From assembly GCA_021772975.1 (NCBI GenBank), contig JAJFKY010000011.1, positions 248,001 to 312,000 of the forward strand: 64,000 nt of DNA, given 5' to 3'. Below the pieces are notes generated by a model. The model did not search any database, was not told the DNA's origin, and saw nothing but the letters and a program-made list of their open reading frames with translations. This document shows positions 1-8,393 of this stretch, one piece after another; position 1 is the first letter of the stretch, and every line of letters begins with the position of its first letter. The stretch is from Gammaproteobacteria bacterium (GTDB taxonomy: Bacteria; Pseudomonadota; Gammaproteobacteria; Xanthomonadales; Wenzhouxiangellaceae). A program made the position numbers and the translations under genes.

Positions 1-734
1 AGACGATGAATCGTATCGGGTCCTTTGGGTTGCAGATAGATGGCAATTCCGGTATCAGCACTAAAGCGCTTTAACAGCTCCAGATCCTGGTCATTGAATG
101 CTTCCAGATGCCGTACTATCAGCGCCGCACTGGTGTCATCGCAGGCCACTTCGAACTGCGCGATACGATCTTTGATGCTCAGACTTTCCACCAGCTGCGC
201 CAATGCCGGCAACTGTGCGGCGACTTCCGGCCGCAGCACGTGGCACTCCCTGCAATCGGCTACAAAACTGCCACGGCGCTCACGAAAGCCTACCAGTACG
301 CGTTGTTTTTTATGCACATAGCGTACACTCAAGCGGGCTTTACGGCGATACTGCCAGTCCGCGGCAATTAACGGTTGGGCGATTTGCTCGGCGCTAATTT
401 CAAGCTGGCCAATGCGGCGCAGGTTTTCCACCAGCTGATGTTGCTTGAAGGCTCTTTGCGCGGTGATATCCAGATGCTGAAACGCACAGCCACCGCACAT
501 CTGGGCATGCGCACAGCGCGGTTCAATACGGTCACTGCTGGCCGTAATAACACTGATTGCTTCGGCTTCGTCGTACTTACGGCGGCGTCTGAGAAAACGC
601 AGTTCAACCTGCTCACCGGGTAGTGCGCCATGCACAAACACGGCCTTGCCATTAACGCGGGCTACGCCGCGTCCATCGTGACTTAAATCAGTGATATCGG
701 CGACGACCGGAGCCGTCTGCCGCTGCTGTGACAT
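1..734 (-). CDS. rlmD: 23S rRNA (uracil-1939-C5)-methyltransferase RlmD, 5' part
   Basis: Cut by the left edge: about 244 N-terminal residues are visible, so the SAM-binding catalytic domain is missing. The enzyme methylates U1939 of 23S rRNA in the cytoplasm. Seen here: an N-terminal TRAM-type RNA-binding domain (about residues 8-66), then the iron-sulfur cysteines Cys74, Cys80 and Cys83 in a C-x5-C-x2-C arrangement, with the likely fourth ligand near Cys164. This spacing is the RumA/RlmD family signature. The ATG at 734 lies 12 bases after the stop of the upstream lipoprotein gene, so the two are probably cotranscribed. Confidence 0.9.
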   Translation of the reverse strand, partial: MSQQRQTAPVVADITDLSHDGRGVARVNGKAVFVHGALPGEQVELRFLRRRRKYDEAEAISVITASSDRIEPRCAHAQMCGGCAFQHLDITAQRAFKQHQLVENLRRIGQLEISAEQIAQPLIAADWQYRRKARLSVRYVHKKQRVLVGFRERRGSFVADCRECHVLRPEVAAQLPALAQLVESLSIKDRIAQFEVACDDTSAALIVRHLEAFNDQDLELLKRFSADTGIAIYLQPKGPDTIHR

Positions 735-746
735 GCAGTCGCCGGC

Positions 747-1352
747 TTACTTCTGGAGCCAGCTGCCGGCGGCATTCTGGTAATACCAGCCGGGTTGCGC
801 CTGATCGACCCATTCTTTGGCAAAAGTCTTGCGGATTTCGTCTTCCCATTCCGGATGGCCGTTGGCGACTGCAATCTCGCGATAAACCGCGGCCCGATCC
901 TGGTTATCGGCAGCGACCGCCCGCTCCATTTTGCTGCGCTCAGCCAAACCGACCGCACTGCGATCTCTGATTTTCAACATGCCATCATTGCCATAACCAA
1001 TCGCGCCAGCTTCGAAAAACGGCTGTAATTCGCTCTTCTGGCGGGCGCGCATGCGGTCCTGGATAGCGCGAATCGGCGCGGTATTGATATCAATATTGAT
1101 GTTTTGCTGTGCGTAAGCAGCCGGCACCAGCAAGGCGAACGGGTCGAAATGCTGACCAGACGCATCCAGCCCGGATGTTTCTTTGCCTTCATCCGGCAGC
1201 ACTTCAACTGGCTCTTCCGCGCCCAGTACGCCGCTGATGAACTGGGTAGCAGCCTGCTCGGCCGCCGCTTCAGGGAAATACACATTAATGGTGACACAGG
1301 CAGCAACTGCCAGAATCAGTCCGGTCATTAACAAACGCTTATGCAGGCTCAT
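747..1352 (-). CDS. YdbL/DUF1318-family lipoprotein
   Basis: 201 residues. The N-terminus is a lipoprotein signal with lipobox A-V-A-A-C (Cys19), followed by the conserved stretch T-I-N-V-Y-F-P-E-A that marks the YdbL/DUF1318 family. The C-terminal half holds the family's R-x-A-R-x-x-x-L-x-P region and ends in Q-P-G-W-Y-Y-Q. It should be an outer-membrane or periplasmic lipoprotein. E. coli YdbL is encoded beside the large AsmA-like protein YdbH and the lipoprotein YnbE, but those partners are not seen here. Function unknown. It lies between secF and rlmD, 76 bases after secF. Confidence 0.8.
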   Translation of the reverse strand: MSLHKRLLMTGLILAVAACVTINVYFPEAAAEQAATQFISGVLGAEEPVEVLPDEGKETSGLDASGQHFDPFALLVPAAYAQQNINIDINTAPIRAIQDRMRARQKSELQPFFEAGAIGYGNDGMLKIRDRSAVGLAERSKMERAVAADNQDRAAVYREIAVANGHPEWEDEIRKTFAKEWVDQAQPGWYYQNAAGSWLQK

Positions 1353-1428
1353 GCGGTTACCTCACGGCTCATATCAGTTATTAGACTCTACCCGGAAGCG
1401 GATAAACGATCATTGAACGATTATTCGC

Positions 1429-2382
1429 TTAAGGCAGGGCATCCAGATGGGCGCCTTCTTTTTCGACCTTGCGCTCCAGCAAATCCTCACGGCTGACACC
1501 CAGCGATAAGGCCGCGGTGCTGGCCACGTAAATTGATGAATAAGTACCGATCAGCACGCCGATTATCAGCGTAAAGGCGAACGCATGAATAATTTCACCA
1601 CCAAAATAAAACAACGCCATCAACACCAGCAAAGTGGTACCCGAAGTCATCAAGGTACGTGACAGGGTCTGATTGACTGAGGTATTGATGACCTGCTTGG
1701 AACCGGATTTACGCAACGAACGGAAATTTTCCCGGATACGGTCAAACACCACAATGGTATCGTTGAGGGAATAACCGATAACCGCCAGCAAAGCCGCTAC
1801 CACGGTCAGATCAAAGGAGACCTGGCTGAGCGAGATCACCCCGAAAGTAATCACCACATCATGGACCAGTGCGGCCACCGCGCCCAGTGAAAACCGCCAT
1901 TGAAAACGCACCGACACATACGCCAGAATGCCCAGCAGGACCACCAGCATCGCCAGACCACCCTTCTCGGCCAGCTCCCGTCCAATCTGCGGGCCGACAA
2001 ACTCCTGTCGGCGCAGGGTAACTTCACTGGCGCTGCCCTGACGCAGTGCATTGAGCACATCTTCGCCCAGTTGATCGGCATTTTCGCGTTCTTCGCCGCT
2101 GCGTGGCGCCAACCGTACCACGATGTCATTTTCCGCCCCAAAGGTCTGCACCACGGCGTCATTAAAGCCGGCGTCGGCCAGGGACTGACGGACATCACTT
2201 AATTCCGGGGCCTGCTCATAACTGACTTCAATCAATGAGCCACCGGTAAAATCCAGCCCGAAATTCAGCCCGCGCACCACGATGCTGCCTATCGCAATGG
2301 CCAGCAGCAGCGCTGAAAAAATCAGCGCCACGGTGCGTTTGCCCATGAAATCAATATTGGTTTGTCGGCGAAACAGTTCCAT
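1429..2382 (-). CDS. secF: Protein translocase subunit SecF
   Basis: 317 residues. Inner-membrane partner of SecD; the pair uses the proton motive force to help complete Sec-dependent export. The protein shows the usual plan: a first membrane helix near residue 20, the motif G-L-N-F-G-L-D-F-T-G-G just after it, a periplasmic domain, and five C-terminal helices including G-Y-S-L-N-D-T-I-V-V-F-D-R-I-R-E-N. I chose the ATG at 2382 because a GAGG ribosome-binding site precedes it; an in-frame TTG lies two codons upstream. It follows secD after 9 bases, so the two are one operon. Confidence 0.95.
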   Translation of the reverse strand: MELFRRQTNIDFMGKRTVALIFSALLLAIAIGSIVVRGLNFGLDFTGGSLIEVSYEQAPELSDVRQSLADAGFNDAVVQTFGAENDIVVRLAPRSGEERENADQLGEDVLNALRQGSASEVTLRRQEFVGPQIGRELAEKGGLAMLVVLLGILAYVSVRFQWRFSLGAVAALVHDVVITFGVISLSQVSFDLTVVAALLAVIGYSLNDTIVVFDRIRENFRSLRKSGSKQVINTSVNQTLSRTLMTSGTTLLVLMALFYFGGEIIHAFAFTLIIGVLIGTYSSIYVASTAALSLGVSREDLLERKVEKEGAHLDALP

Positions 2383-2391
2383 GTGCAATCC

Positions 2392-4224
2392 TCAAATAGC
2401 CAGTGCTTTCAGCTTGGCCTTACGGCCATAAAAATAATTCACCAATGCCCGCGTGACCATGATGGCGGTAAACATTGAAGTAATGATTCCGATGCTCAGC
2501 GTTACCGCAAAACCACGGATCGGGCCGGAGCCAAATGCCAGCAGCGCCAGGGCGGCGATCAAGGTGGTGATATTGGCATCGGCAATGGTTGATAAGGCCT
2601 TATCGTAACCGGCCCGGATACTGTTCTGCGGACTGTTGCCGGAACGCAGCTCCTCGCGTATGCGCTCAAAGATCAATACGTTGGCGTCCACCGCCATGCC
2701 CACCGTCAGCACAATCCCGGCAATACCCGGCAAAGTCAGGGTAGCGCCAAACATCGATAAGGCAGCGATCAGTAACACCAGGTTCAGGAACAGCGCGACG
2801 TTGGCGAACAGACCAAATACTTTGTAATAGATGGCCATAAAAAACAGCACCAGCACAAACCCGATCAGCACCGAACGAAAGCCGCGGTCAATGTTGTCCT
2901 GACCCAGGCTGGGGCCAACGGTGCGTTCTTCGATGATGCGCATCGGCGCCGCCAGTGCCCCGGCTCTCAGGAACAGCGCCAGATCAGAGGCTTCCTGAAA
3001 GCTGTCCAGACCAGTGGTTTGAAACGTTTTACCAAACGGCTCAATGATGTTGGCCACTGAAATAACCTCTTCAAAACGCCGGTAGCGGTCTGCTTCAGGG
3101 TCATAGCGGTCTTCGATATACACTACCGCCATCAGTTTGTTGACATTTTCACGGGTAAAATCAAGCATCCGCTTGGCGCCGGAACTGTCCAGCGTCACCC
3201 GTACCATGGGCGAACCATTCTGGGGATCAAAACCGGCGCTGGCCCCGATCAGCTGTTTGCCCGATACAATCAGTCTCTTCTGTAACAGTACCGGACTGCC
3301 GTCACGCTCGTAATACAGCCGCGCAGTAGGCGGCACCCGGCCGCTGTTAGCCGCTGCGATCGCGTCATTTTCCATATCCACCGCGCGATATTCCAGCGTC
3401 GCGGTCGCATCAATACGCTTTTTGATTTCGTTGGGGTTGTCTACCCCCGGCAGCTGAATCACGATCCGGTCTTCGCCCTGCTGCTGAATGCTGGGCTCGG
3501 CCACACCGCTCTGATTGATTCGATTACGCAAAGTAGTCAGGTTTTGTTGCATGGCAGTCTGGCGAAGCTCCTGAACCATGTCATCGGTAATCTCGGCGCG
3601 GATGGTGTCAGCGCTGGTGGTAATGGATAAATCCGGGTTCTGTCGTCTGATTTCAGCTACCGCATCAGCCACATCCTCGCTGTCACGCAGCACGGCGATA
3701 ATGGTACGGCCGTTGGCAACCACTGATTGATAGCGGATGCGTTGATCGCGCAGCGTACTGCGAAAGTCATCCACGATGCCATCCTGCTGCTGCCGTTCAG
3801 CGGTGCGCATATCAACTTCCATCAGGAAGTGTACGCCGCCGCGCAGATCCAGACCCAGCACCATCGGATTTGCCTTGATCGCTTTGAAAAAGCCGGGTAT
3901 GGACGGCGTCTGAGTTAATGCAACCGTATATTGACGTACATCAAGCTGATTCTGCAGGGCTGACTGAGCCTGTTCCTGAATAGCCCGGTCGGCAAACGCC
4001 ACGGTAACTTTGCTGTCGTCGCTGGTGATTGATTTAACCGCGATATTTTCCTGCCGCAGGGTGTCAGAAACCGTACTTTCAATGCCTGCGTCAATGTCCA
4101 GGCCACGGCTGGAGGTCACTTGCAGACTGGGATCAACATCAAACAGATTCGGAATGGCATACAGCGTGCCAAGCGCCAACACGATGCCGATTAAGACATA
4201 TTTCCAGAGTGGATAACGATTCAT
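2392..4224 (-). CDS. secD: Protein translocase subunit SecD
   Basis: 610 residues, usual for proteobacterial SecD. It has a first membrane helix (about 7-25), the motif G-L-D-L-R-G-G near residue 125 at the start of the large periplasmic P1 domain, and a C-terminal block of membrane helices with the conserved M-A-V-D-A-N-V-L-I-F-E-R-I-R-E-E. It works with SecF in the inner membrane, taking over preproteins emerging from SecYEG. yajC lies 40 bases upstream and secF 9 bases downstream, the standard yajC-secD-secF operon. Confidence 0.97.
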   Translation of the reverse strand: MNRYPLWKYVLIGIVLALGTLYAIPNLFDVDPSLQVTSSRGLDIDAGIESTVSDTLRQENIAVKSITSDDSKVTVAFADRAIQEQAQSALQNQLDVRQYTVALTQTPSIPGFFKAIKANPMVLGLDLRGGVHFLMEVDMRTAERQQQDGIVDDFRSTLRDQRIRYQSVVANGRTIIAVLRDSEDVADAVAEIRRQNPDLSITTSADTIRAEITDDMVQELRQTAMQQNLTTLRNRINQSGVAEPSIQQQGEDRIVIQLPGVDNPNEIKKRIDATATLEYRAVDMENDAIAAANSGRVPPTARLYYERDGSPVLLQKRLIVSGKQLIGASAGFDPQNGSPMVRVTLDSSGAKRMLDFTRENVNKLMAVVYIEDRYDPEADRYRRFEEVISVANIIEPFGKTFQTTGLDSFQEASDLALFLRAGALAAPMRIIEERTVGPSLGQDNIDRGFRSVLIGFVLVLFFMAIYYKVFGLFANVALFLNLVLLIAALSMFGATLTLPGIAGIVLTVGMAVDANVLIFERIREELRSGNSPQNSIRAGYDKALSTIADANITTLIAALALLAFGSGPIRGFAVTLSIGIITSMFTAIMVTRALVNYFYGRKAKLKALAI

Positions 4225-4264
4225 AAATTAGCCCGTAATACTGATTGGATATGTGGCAGACGTC

Positions 4265-4630
4265 TTAGTCGGCGCTGGTGTCAGCGGACTTGGCCGCTTT
4301 TTTTCCGGTCGATTTGATAGTGCCCTTCGGCAACAGGGTGGATACCGCACCTTTCTGCAGCTTGATTTCTACGCCCTGCGCCAGTTCCACGCTTAAAAAG
4401 CTCTCGCCGACCTGATTGATGCGGCCAAGCAGGCCACCGTTGGTAATCACTTCATCACCAACGCTTAGTTCGGATACCATCTTACGATGCTCTTTGGCGC
4501 GTTTCATCTGCGGCCGGATCAGCAAAAAATAAAACAGGACAAAAATCAGTATCAGCGGGAAAAACGACTGCAGAAAACCGGGGGCTTCTGCGGCGGATTG
4601 CGCCATGGCGCTGCTAATCAAAAAATCCAT
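4265..4630 (-). CDS. yajC: Preprotein translocase accessory subunit YajC
   Basis: 121 residues. Single-pass inner-membrane protein associated with SecDF. Visible: a membrane helix (about 20-40) ending in L-L-I-R-P-Q-M-K-R, then the conserved segment S-x-L-x-V-G-D-E-V-I-T-N-G-G-L, and a lysine-rich tail. I start at the ATG at 4630; an in-frame TTG ten codons upstream gives a less typical N-terminus. In most gammaproteobacteria tgt and queA precede yajC, but the 458 bases upstream hold no such gene, so the queA-tgt part of the cluster is absent or elsewhere. Confidence 0.93.
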   Translation of the reverse strand: MDFLISSAMAQSAAEAPGFLQSFFPLILIFVLFYFLLIRPQMKRAKEHRKMVSELSVGDEVITNGGLLGRINQVGESFLSVELAQGVEIKLQKGAVSTLLPKGTIKSTGKKAAKSADTSAD

Positions 4631-5088
4631 CGGATATTTTCCATGTAGTGTTAAATGCAAGTTATGGGGCTGTTAGCCAAGCATTCAATTATGACATAGA
4701 CTGCAACGGCATTCGATAGCATGTCACCAGGGCACGGCAAACAAGGCCGGGGACGGCTGTCTGGCTGAGTCACAGCCTGCTCATCAGTGATCTTTCCGCT
4801 CCACCGCAGAAATCCGGCAACAACCAGATTGAATAGCCTTGACCAGCGTTAAATCAGACGCTATCGACGCAACGACGCTGGTGCCGCTGTCAGCATCACA
4901 CGCAACGCCGGGAGGATTAAGACTGTCACTTTTTGCGGCGCACTGAAGATACAGGCTTCAGCCAGGCATGCAGTAACCAAGCCTGCCAGCGGAAACTTCA
5001 GCCCGCGCTGCTATAGCCTGCCTGCTGCAGGCGCCTGATATTTTGAGGACCGAATCTGGCGGTCCTCAGATGAATCAAAGACTGGCTT
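4631..5088. other. Intergenic region without a recognised gene
   Basis: About 460 bases between yajC and the next minus-strand gene. I find no open frame with protein-like composition, no tRNA-like fold and no known repeat family. The only structure I see is the hairpin listed at 5044-5068. The yajC-secDF promoter should lie in the part next to 4630, but no clear sigma-70 boxes stand out. Confidence 0.5.
5044..5068 (-). terminator. Hairpin after the small exported protein gene, weak terminator candidate
   Basis: A perfect 9-bp inverted repeat, TGAGGACCG and CGGTCCTCA, with a 7-base loop, 20 bases past the stop codon of the minus-strand gene at 5089. No T-run follows the stem on the minus strand (the sequence there is A-rich), so an intrinsic terminator is possible but not canonical. 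Confidence 0.35.
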
Positions 5089-5367
5089 TTAGTCGGCCTG
5101 CCAGATATCTGAGATGGTGCCGTCAACACCGACTACAAAGGTCAGTTCGGCGTCACCGCTATCCCAGATATAATCAAATTCAACGACCCCACCATAAGCG
5201 TTCTGAATCTCGTAGGTTCGATGTGGTTTGCCCAGACTCGCCTGCACCTTGCTGATAGGATCACCAATTGCAACGTTCCCTGCGTAGCTGTGGTGCTGAC
5301 TGACTCTATCCCCGGCAACTGCTGACGTGCCTAATAGCAATGGTATTAACATAAATGTCGTACGCAT
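5089..5367 (-). CDS. Small exported protein of unknown function
   Basis: 92 residues from the ATG at 5367, preceded by an AAGAG ribosome-binding site. Residues 1-20 form a Sec signal peptide ending A-V-A-G. The mature part has G-D-P-I-S-K-V-Q-A-S-L-G-K-P followed by several beta-strand-like segments. This resembles the small SmpA/OmlA-like or DUF2845-like periplasmic proteins, in which a G-D-x-x-x-x-V-x-x-x-L-G-x-P turn is typical. I cannot name a function. It stands alone, with about 360 bases before the Hpt gene and 460 before yajC. Confidence 0.65.
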   Translation of the reverse strand: MRTTFMLIPLLLGTSAVAGDRVSQHHSYAGNVAIGDPISKVQASLGKPHRTYEIQNAYGGVVEFDYIWDSGDAELTFVVGVDGTISDIWQAD

Positions 5368-5725
5368 TGAAAGCACTCTTTCGTTGTGAATATTATGTGA
5401 AGACTATTGTAGACAGCCCACCCGGAAAACACAAATAGCAAACCGCTGAAACAGCAGTACTGTTGACCCTTTAATACCGCTCATGGCAGCCTGGCAGCGC
5501 GTTTGGCAAGCCAACCCTGATCCGCCATGGCAAAAAAATATTATTTATTCAAATGCTTACGATAGTTATCGCGCCACGCCTGGCAGTTGCGGCCAATATC
5601 AGCTAAATCGGGCGGGCAGAATTATCACTGAACGCATCTGACGCCCAGACCACCTTATCAGCAACGCAATTGCGCGGCTTACCGAGCGCAGCGACTTACG
5701 GAACCGGGACTGCGGCGCCGTCTGG
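5368..5725. other. Intergenic region, possible decayed gene end
   Basis: About 360 bases with no gene I can support. A 26-codon open stretch on the minus strand (5541-5621) has a protein-like composition, including W-R-D-N-Y-R-K-H and two cysteines, but no start codon and a stop just before it. It may be the relic of a gene's 3' end. The promoter for the gene at 5089-5367 should lie near 5370-5420. Confidence 0.3.
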
Positions 5726-6007
5726 TCATGCTGAAGAGTCCATCACAATTGCCTGTAAATGTGCATGCAATTGCAGCCAGGCGTTCCTGGCTTCAGTAAA
5801 AGCCGGCTCGGCGTTCAGCGCCTGATGCAGAACTTCAGCCTGCCGGCCCAATTCAATATAGCCATACAATGCCGCTGAACCACTGAGCTGATGCGCGTTA
5901 CTCAATAATAATTCTCGCCCTGCCAGATCGCCGTCCAACCATTGCTGCCAGGCCGCTTCCATGACCCGCAAACGTTGCTGCAACCTGTGCTCATAGTCGC
6001 TGCTCAT
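5726..6007 (-). CDS. Histidine phosphotransfer (Hpt) domain protein
   Basis: 93 residues, a stand-alone Hpt domain. The phosphorylatable His39 sits in N-A-H-Q-L-S-G-S-A-A-L-Y-G-Y, matching the H-x-L-x-G-S-A-x-x-x-G Hpt signature, inside an all-helical protein. I start at the ATG at 6007, which is one base after the stop codon of the hybrid kinase, so translation is probably coupled. A longer frame extends upstream inside the kinase gene but lacks support. It should pass phosphate between the kinase's C-terminal receiver and a separate response regulator, most simply the OmpR-type regulator of the same gene row. It is the last gene of the module. Confidence 0.85.
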   Translation of the reverse strand: MSSDYEHRLQQRLRVMEAAWQQWLDGDLAGRELLLSNAHQLSGSAALYGYIELGRQAEVLHQALNAEPAFTEARNAWLQLHAHLQAIVMDSSA

Positions 6008-6008
6008 G

Positions 6009-7523
6009 CTAGCGCAGGCCTGCTGCCAGGGCTTGTCGCAGAGTGCGGCGATCAACCGGTTTGCGCAATACCCGCACATCCTCCGCCTGCCGCGCAGATA
6101 ACTCACCGCCGGATAGTAAGATGATGCAGCACTCAGGCCAGGACTGTCTGATTTCGGTGATCATCGTCAGTCCATAACCATCCGGCAGCTGCTGATCCAG
6201 CAGCAGCCAGTCTGGCGCGCTGCCCGGCAGGCGGTCCTGCAATCCTGCCAGACTGGCATCGCCTTCCACTGCTATTCCCCAACCGGTTAACCAGTCCGTC
6301 ACCGCCAGCCGCAGGTCATCATCATCATCCACCAGTACAGCCCGGCCGGACAACTGTGAGGTGGCCTGATGATCAACCTGAGGATTGCCCGGCGATGCGG
6401 CGGGCCGCGCCGGTAACTGTAGCGTGAAAGTACTGCCCTCACCGGGCGTGGACACCAGTTCAAGCGAACCGCCCATCGCGTTGGCCAGTTCGCGGCTGAT
6501 GGTTAAACCCAGCCCCGCGCCGTGGCCAACGCGGTGGGTTTGCATGCCGCGCTGATAGGCTTTGAATAAGCGCTGCTGCTGGTCGCTGGCAATGCCCGGT
6601 CCGGTATCGTTGATATGCAGCAGCAGTTGCTCGGCTGCGACCAGGATATGTACCCGCACCCCACCCTGCCGGGTATACCGGATAGCATTGCCGATCAGAT
6701 TGAACAGGATTTGCCGCAGCCGGTAAGAATCCAGCAAAAACTGCTGATCAGCGAGTTCCGGCGCAAACTTCAGTTGCAGATATAAGCCTTTATTGTGGGC
6801 ACTCTGGCGCAACAGCCTGACGCAATCATCTACGCACTCCACCAGTTTGACTGCGGTAAGCTCATCAACCACAGCGGCCTGACGTGTCTGACCCTGGACC
6901 AGTAAATTTTCCACCAGAGTTAATAACTGCACGGTGCTGCGGCACAACCTTTGCTGGTGCTCCGGGTTGGCGAATTCAGTCTGGTCCAGGGTAGCCAGCA
7001 TCGCTTGCAGCGGGTTGCGCACTTCATGGGCCAGACTGCTGACATAATGCTGCTGAGCCGAATACAGCCGATCCAGTTCATCACGCTGCTGCTGCAATTG
7101 CTGGTGCGCCTGGCGCAGGGCCGATAACGTTACCGCCTGCTCGCGTTGCAGCAATGCCAGCTCATTGGCCTTCTGCTGCTGCGACTGCAGCGCCTGATGC
7201 TGCGCGCCTGAGGTCAACAGGCCGATCAACAATAACTCGCCGTGCTGACTGATGGTGATATCGGCCAGCACAGCCGATGGCAATTGCACAAACGGGATAG
7301 ACCGCCCCAGCAAGTCTTGCGCCTGATACAGCAGCGGCAGCTGTTCACGGATATCATCGCCCGTTGCCGACTCAGCATTGATAAACTGCTCGACTTCGCC
7401 AAGCGAAGCAATCAGTGTGCCCTGATGGTCAACCGCCAGCACGCAGCACTGGCTGTGCTGGAGCAATAACTGCTGCCGTTGTTGCTCCAGTATGGTGTGC
7501 AGATCGGTGGCTGACAGACTCAT
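6009..7523 (-). CDS. Hybrid sensor histidine kinase with C-terminal receiver
   Basis: 504 residues, cytoplasmic (no membrane helix seen). In order: a PAS-like N-terminal region (about 20-105), a glutamine-rich coiled coil (about 108-158), a HisKA dimerisation domain with the phosphoacceptor His166 in S-L-A-H-E-V-R-N-P-L, an ATPase domain with N279, D-T-G-P-G (306-310) and G-A-G-L-G-L (335-340), and a receiver domain with acidic pocket V-D-D-D-D-D, phosphoacceptor Asp443 and Lys488. The plan is a full phosphorelay entry point needing an Hpt partner, which is encoded immediately downstream. The gene follows the small GTPase gene after 47 bases. The input signal is unknown; the lack of membrane segments suggests it listens to another protein, possibly the GTPase (inference). 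Confidence 0.9.
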   Translation of the reverse strand: MSLSATDLHTILEQQRQQLLLQHSQCCVLAVDHQGTLIASLGEVEQFINAESATGDDIREQLPLLYQAQDLLGRSIPFVQLPSAVLADITISQHGELLLIGLLTSGAQHQALQSQQQKANELALLQREQAVTLSALRQAHQQLQQQRDELDRLYSAQQHYVSSLAHEVRNPLQAMLATLDQTEFANPEHQQRLCRSTVQLLTLVENLLVQGQTRQAAVVDELTAVKLVECVDDCVRLLRQSAHNKGLYLQLKFAPELADQQFLLDSYRLRQILFNLIGNAIRYTRQGGVRVHILVAAEQLLLHINDTGPGIASDQQQRLFKAYQRGMQTHRVGHGAGLGLTISRELANAMGGSLELVSTPGEGSTFTLQLPARPAASPGNPQVDHQATSQLSGRAVLVDDDDDLRLAVTDWLTGWGIAVEGDASLAGLQDRLPGSAPDWLLLDQQLPDGYGLTMITEIRQSWPECCIILLSGGELSARQAEDVRVLRKPVDRRTLRQALAAGLR

Positions 7524-7570
7524 ACTGACAATCCGGATTGATGGCTAAAGCCCAAGTCCATACTCCGGTT

Positions 7571-8089
7571 CTAATCCCGTTCGGCTGTGCAGGCCAGCAT
7601 CCGTCTGGCCAGACTGGCAAACCCAGCTTCCACGCCAGCACCGCTGAGTGCGCTGCTGCGCTGCACTTCCCAGCCCTTTTCGCGCTGTTTGATCAGCCAT
7701 TCAGGGGGCACCTCCCAACGCTGCTCCAGATCAGCCTTATTGATCAGGCAACAGGTGCTGACCGCCGGATTATCCCGCTGCAGATAGGCATGCAGATCCT
7801 CAGTGGCCTGAAGCGTTTCAGCACGGGTTCCGTCAGCCACCAGCAGGCAGCCGTGGCTGCCGGCCAGATAACCGGACAATAATTCCGGACTGGCCAATTC
7901 TCCGGCAATGTCCCAGATCACCAGCTTCAATGCCTGACCGTCCACCATAAGTTGCTTGGTCACAATGTTTACCCCTACGGTGGTCTGGTAATCATGCTTA
8001 AAAACATTATTTACAAAGCGCTGGCAGAGACTGGTTTTGCCTACCGCAAAGTTGCCCAGCAGACAGATTTTTCTTACCAGCCCCGACAT
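7571..8089 (-). CDS. Ras/Rab-like small GTPase
   Basis: 172 residues from the ATG at 8089; an in-frame GTG five codons upstream is the alternative start. All five G-boxes are visible: P-loop G-N-F-A-V-G-K-T-S (12-20), switch I Thr37 within Y-Q-T-T-V-G-V-N, W-D-I-A-G-E (59-64), N-K-A-D (117-120) and S-S-A-L (145-148). The W-D-x-A-G and T-V-G elements are those of the Ras/Rab branch rather than Era/TrmE GTPases. The position equivalent to catalytic Gln61 of Ras is Glu64. No lipidation motif is seen. No clear Shine-Dalgarno precedes either start. Before the MITE insertion the start lay only about 15 bases after the OmpA-like gene's stop, so translation was probably coupled. Confidence 0.9.
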   Translation of the reverse strand: MSGLVRKICLLGNFAVGKTSLCQRFVNNVFKHDYQTTVGVNIVTKQLMVDGQALKLVIWDIAGELASPELLSGYLAGSHGCLLVADGTRAETLQATEDLHAYLQRDNPAVSTCCLINKADLEQRWEVPPEWLIKQREKGWEVQRSSALSGAGVEAGFASLARRMLACTAERD

Positions 8090-8104
8090 CTGATTCTGAT
8101 TCAC

Positions 8105-8108
8105 TTAA
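8105..8108. repeat. Target-site duplication TTAA, left copy
   Basis: TTAA directly abuts the left terminal inverted repeat of the element at 8109-8393, and an identical TTAA abuts the right end (8394-8397). TTAA fits the Y-T-A-R target pattern of the IS5 family. TTAA is itself a palindrome, so this copy alone does not prove duplication; the TTAG pair around 11919-11945 does. Confidence 0.6.
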
Positions 8109-8393
8109 GGAACTTCTGATTTAATCTGACATGGTCGCGAGCGAGTCTTGTTTGGTGTAGTGCAGTGCCATAATCTATAAAATCCGTCAACGCAGGCATA
8201 GCGGGCTACGTCAAGTTGACAAAGTGCTGCAATGCGCCAAACAAGGCCGCTCCCACATGGGGTTACGCCCGTAATCGCCCAATCGTGCGTTGCGTTGCTG
8301 GGCAATAGGCTGGCTATTGTACTGCGCAACGACGCCTTGTCTTGAGCGATTTCGGGCTGTAACGTGGCCATGGCAGATTAAATCAGAGGTTCC
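8109..8393. mobile_element. MITE-like element inserted between the OmpA-like and GTPase genes
   Basis: 285 bases bounded by terminal inverted repeats of 26 bp with two mismatches. Both ends read GGAAC-Y-TCTGATTTAATCTG, followed by a variable base and CATGG, pointing inward. It encodes no transposase; the longest frame inside (8105-8371, minus) has no protein-like features and I do not call it a gene. TTAA flanks both ends. A 27-bp derivative of the same ends lies at 11919-11945 with TTAG flanks. Likely a non-autonomous derivative of an IS5-type element; no full-length parent is in this window. It separates the signalling gene row into two halves. Confidence 0.75.

Noticed and set aside
4631-5088. 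Search for a tRNA or small RNA in the region upstream of yajC
   Set aside because: No cloverleaf-like fold or conserved tRNA sequence found by eye.
5541-5621. 26-codon open stretch on the minus strand with protein-like residues
   Set aside because: No start codon and bounded by stops; at most a relic of a gene end.
8105-8371. 88-residue minus-strand open frame
   Set aside because: It lies wholly inside the MITE-like element and has no signal, motif or ribosome-binding site.
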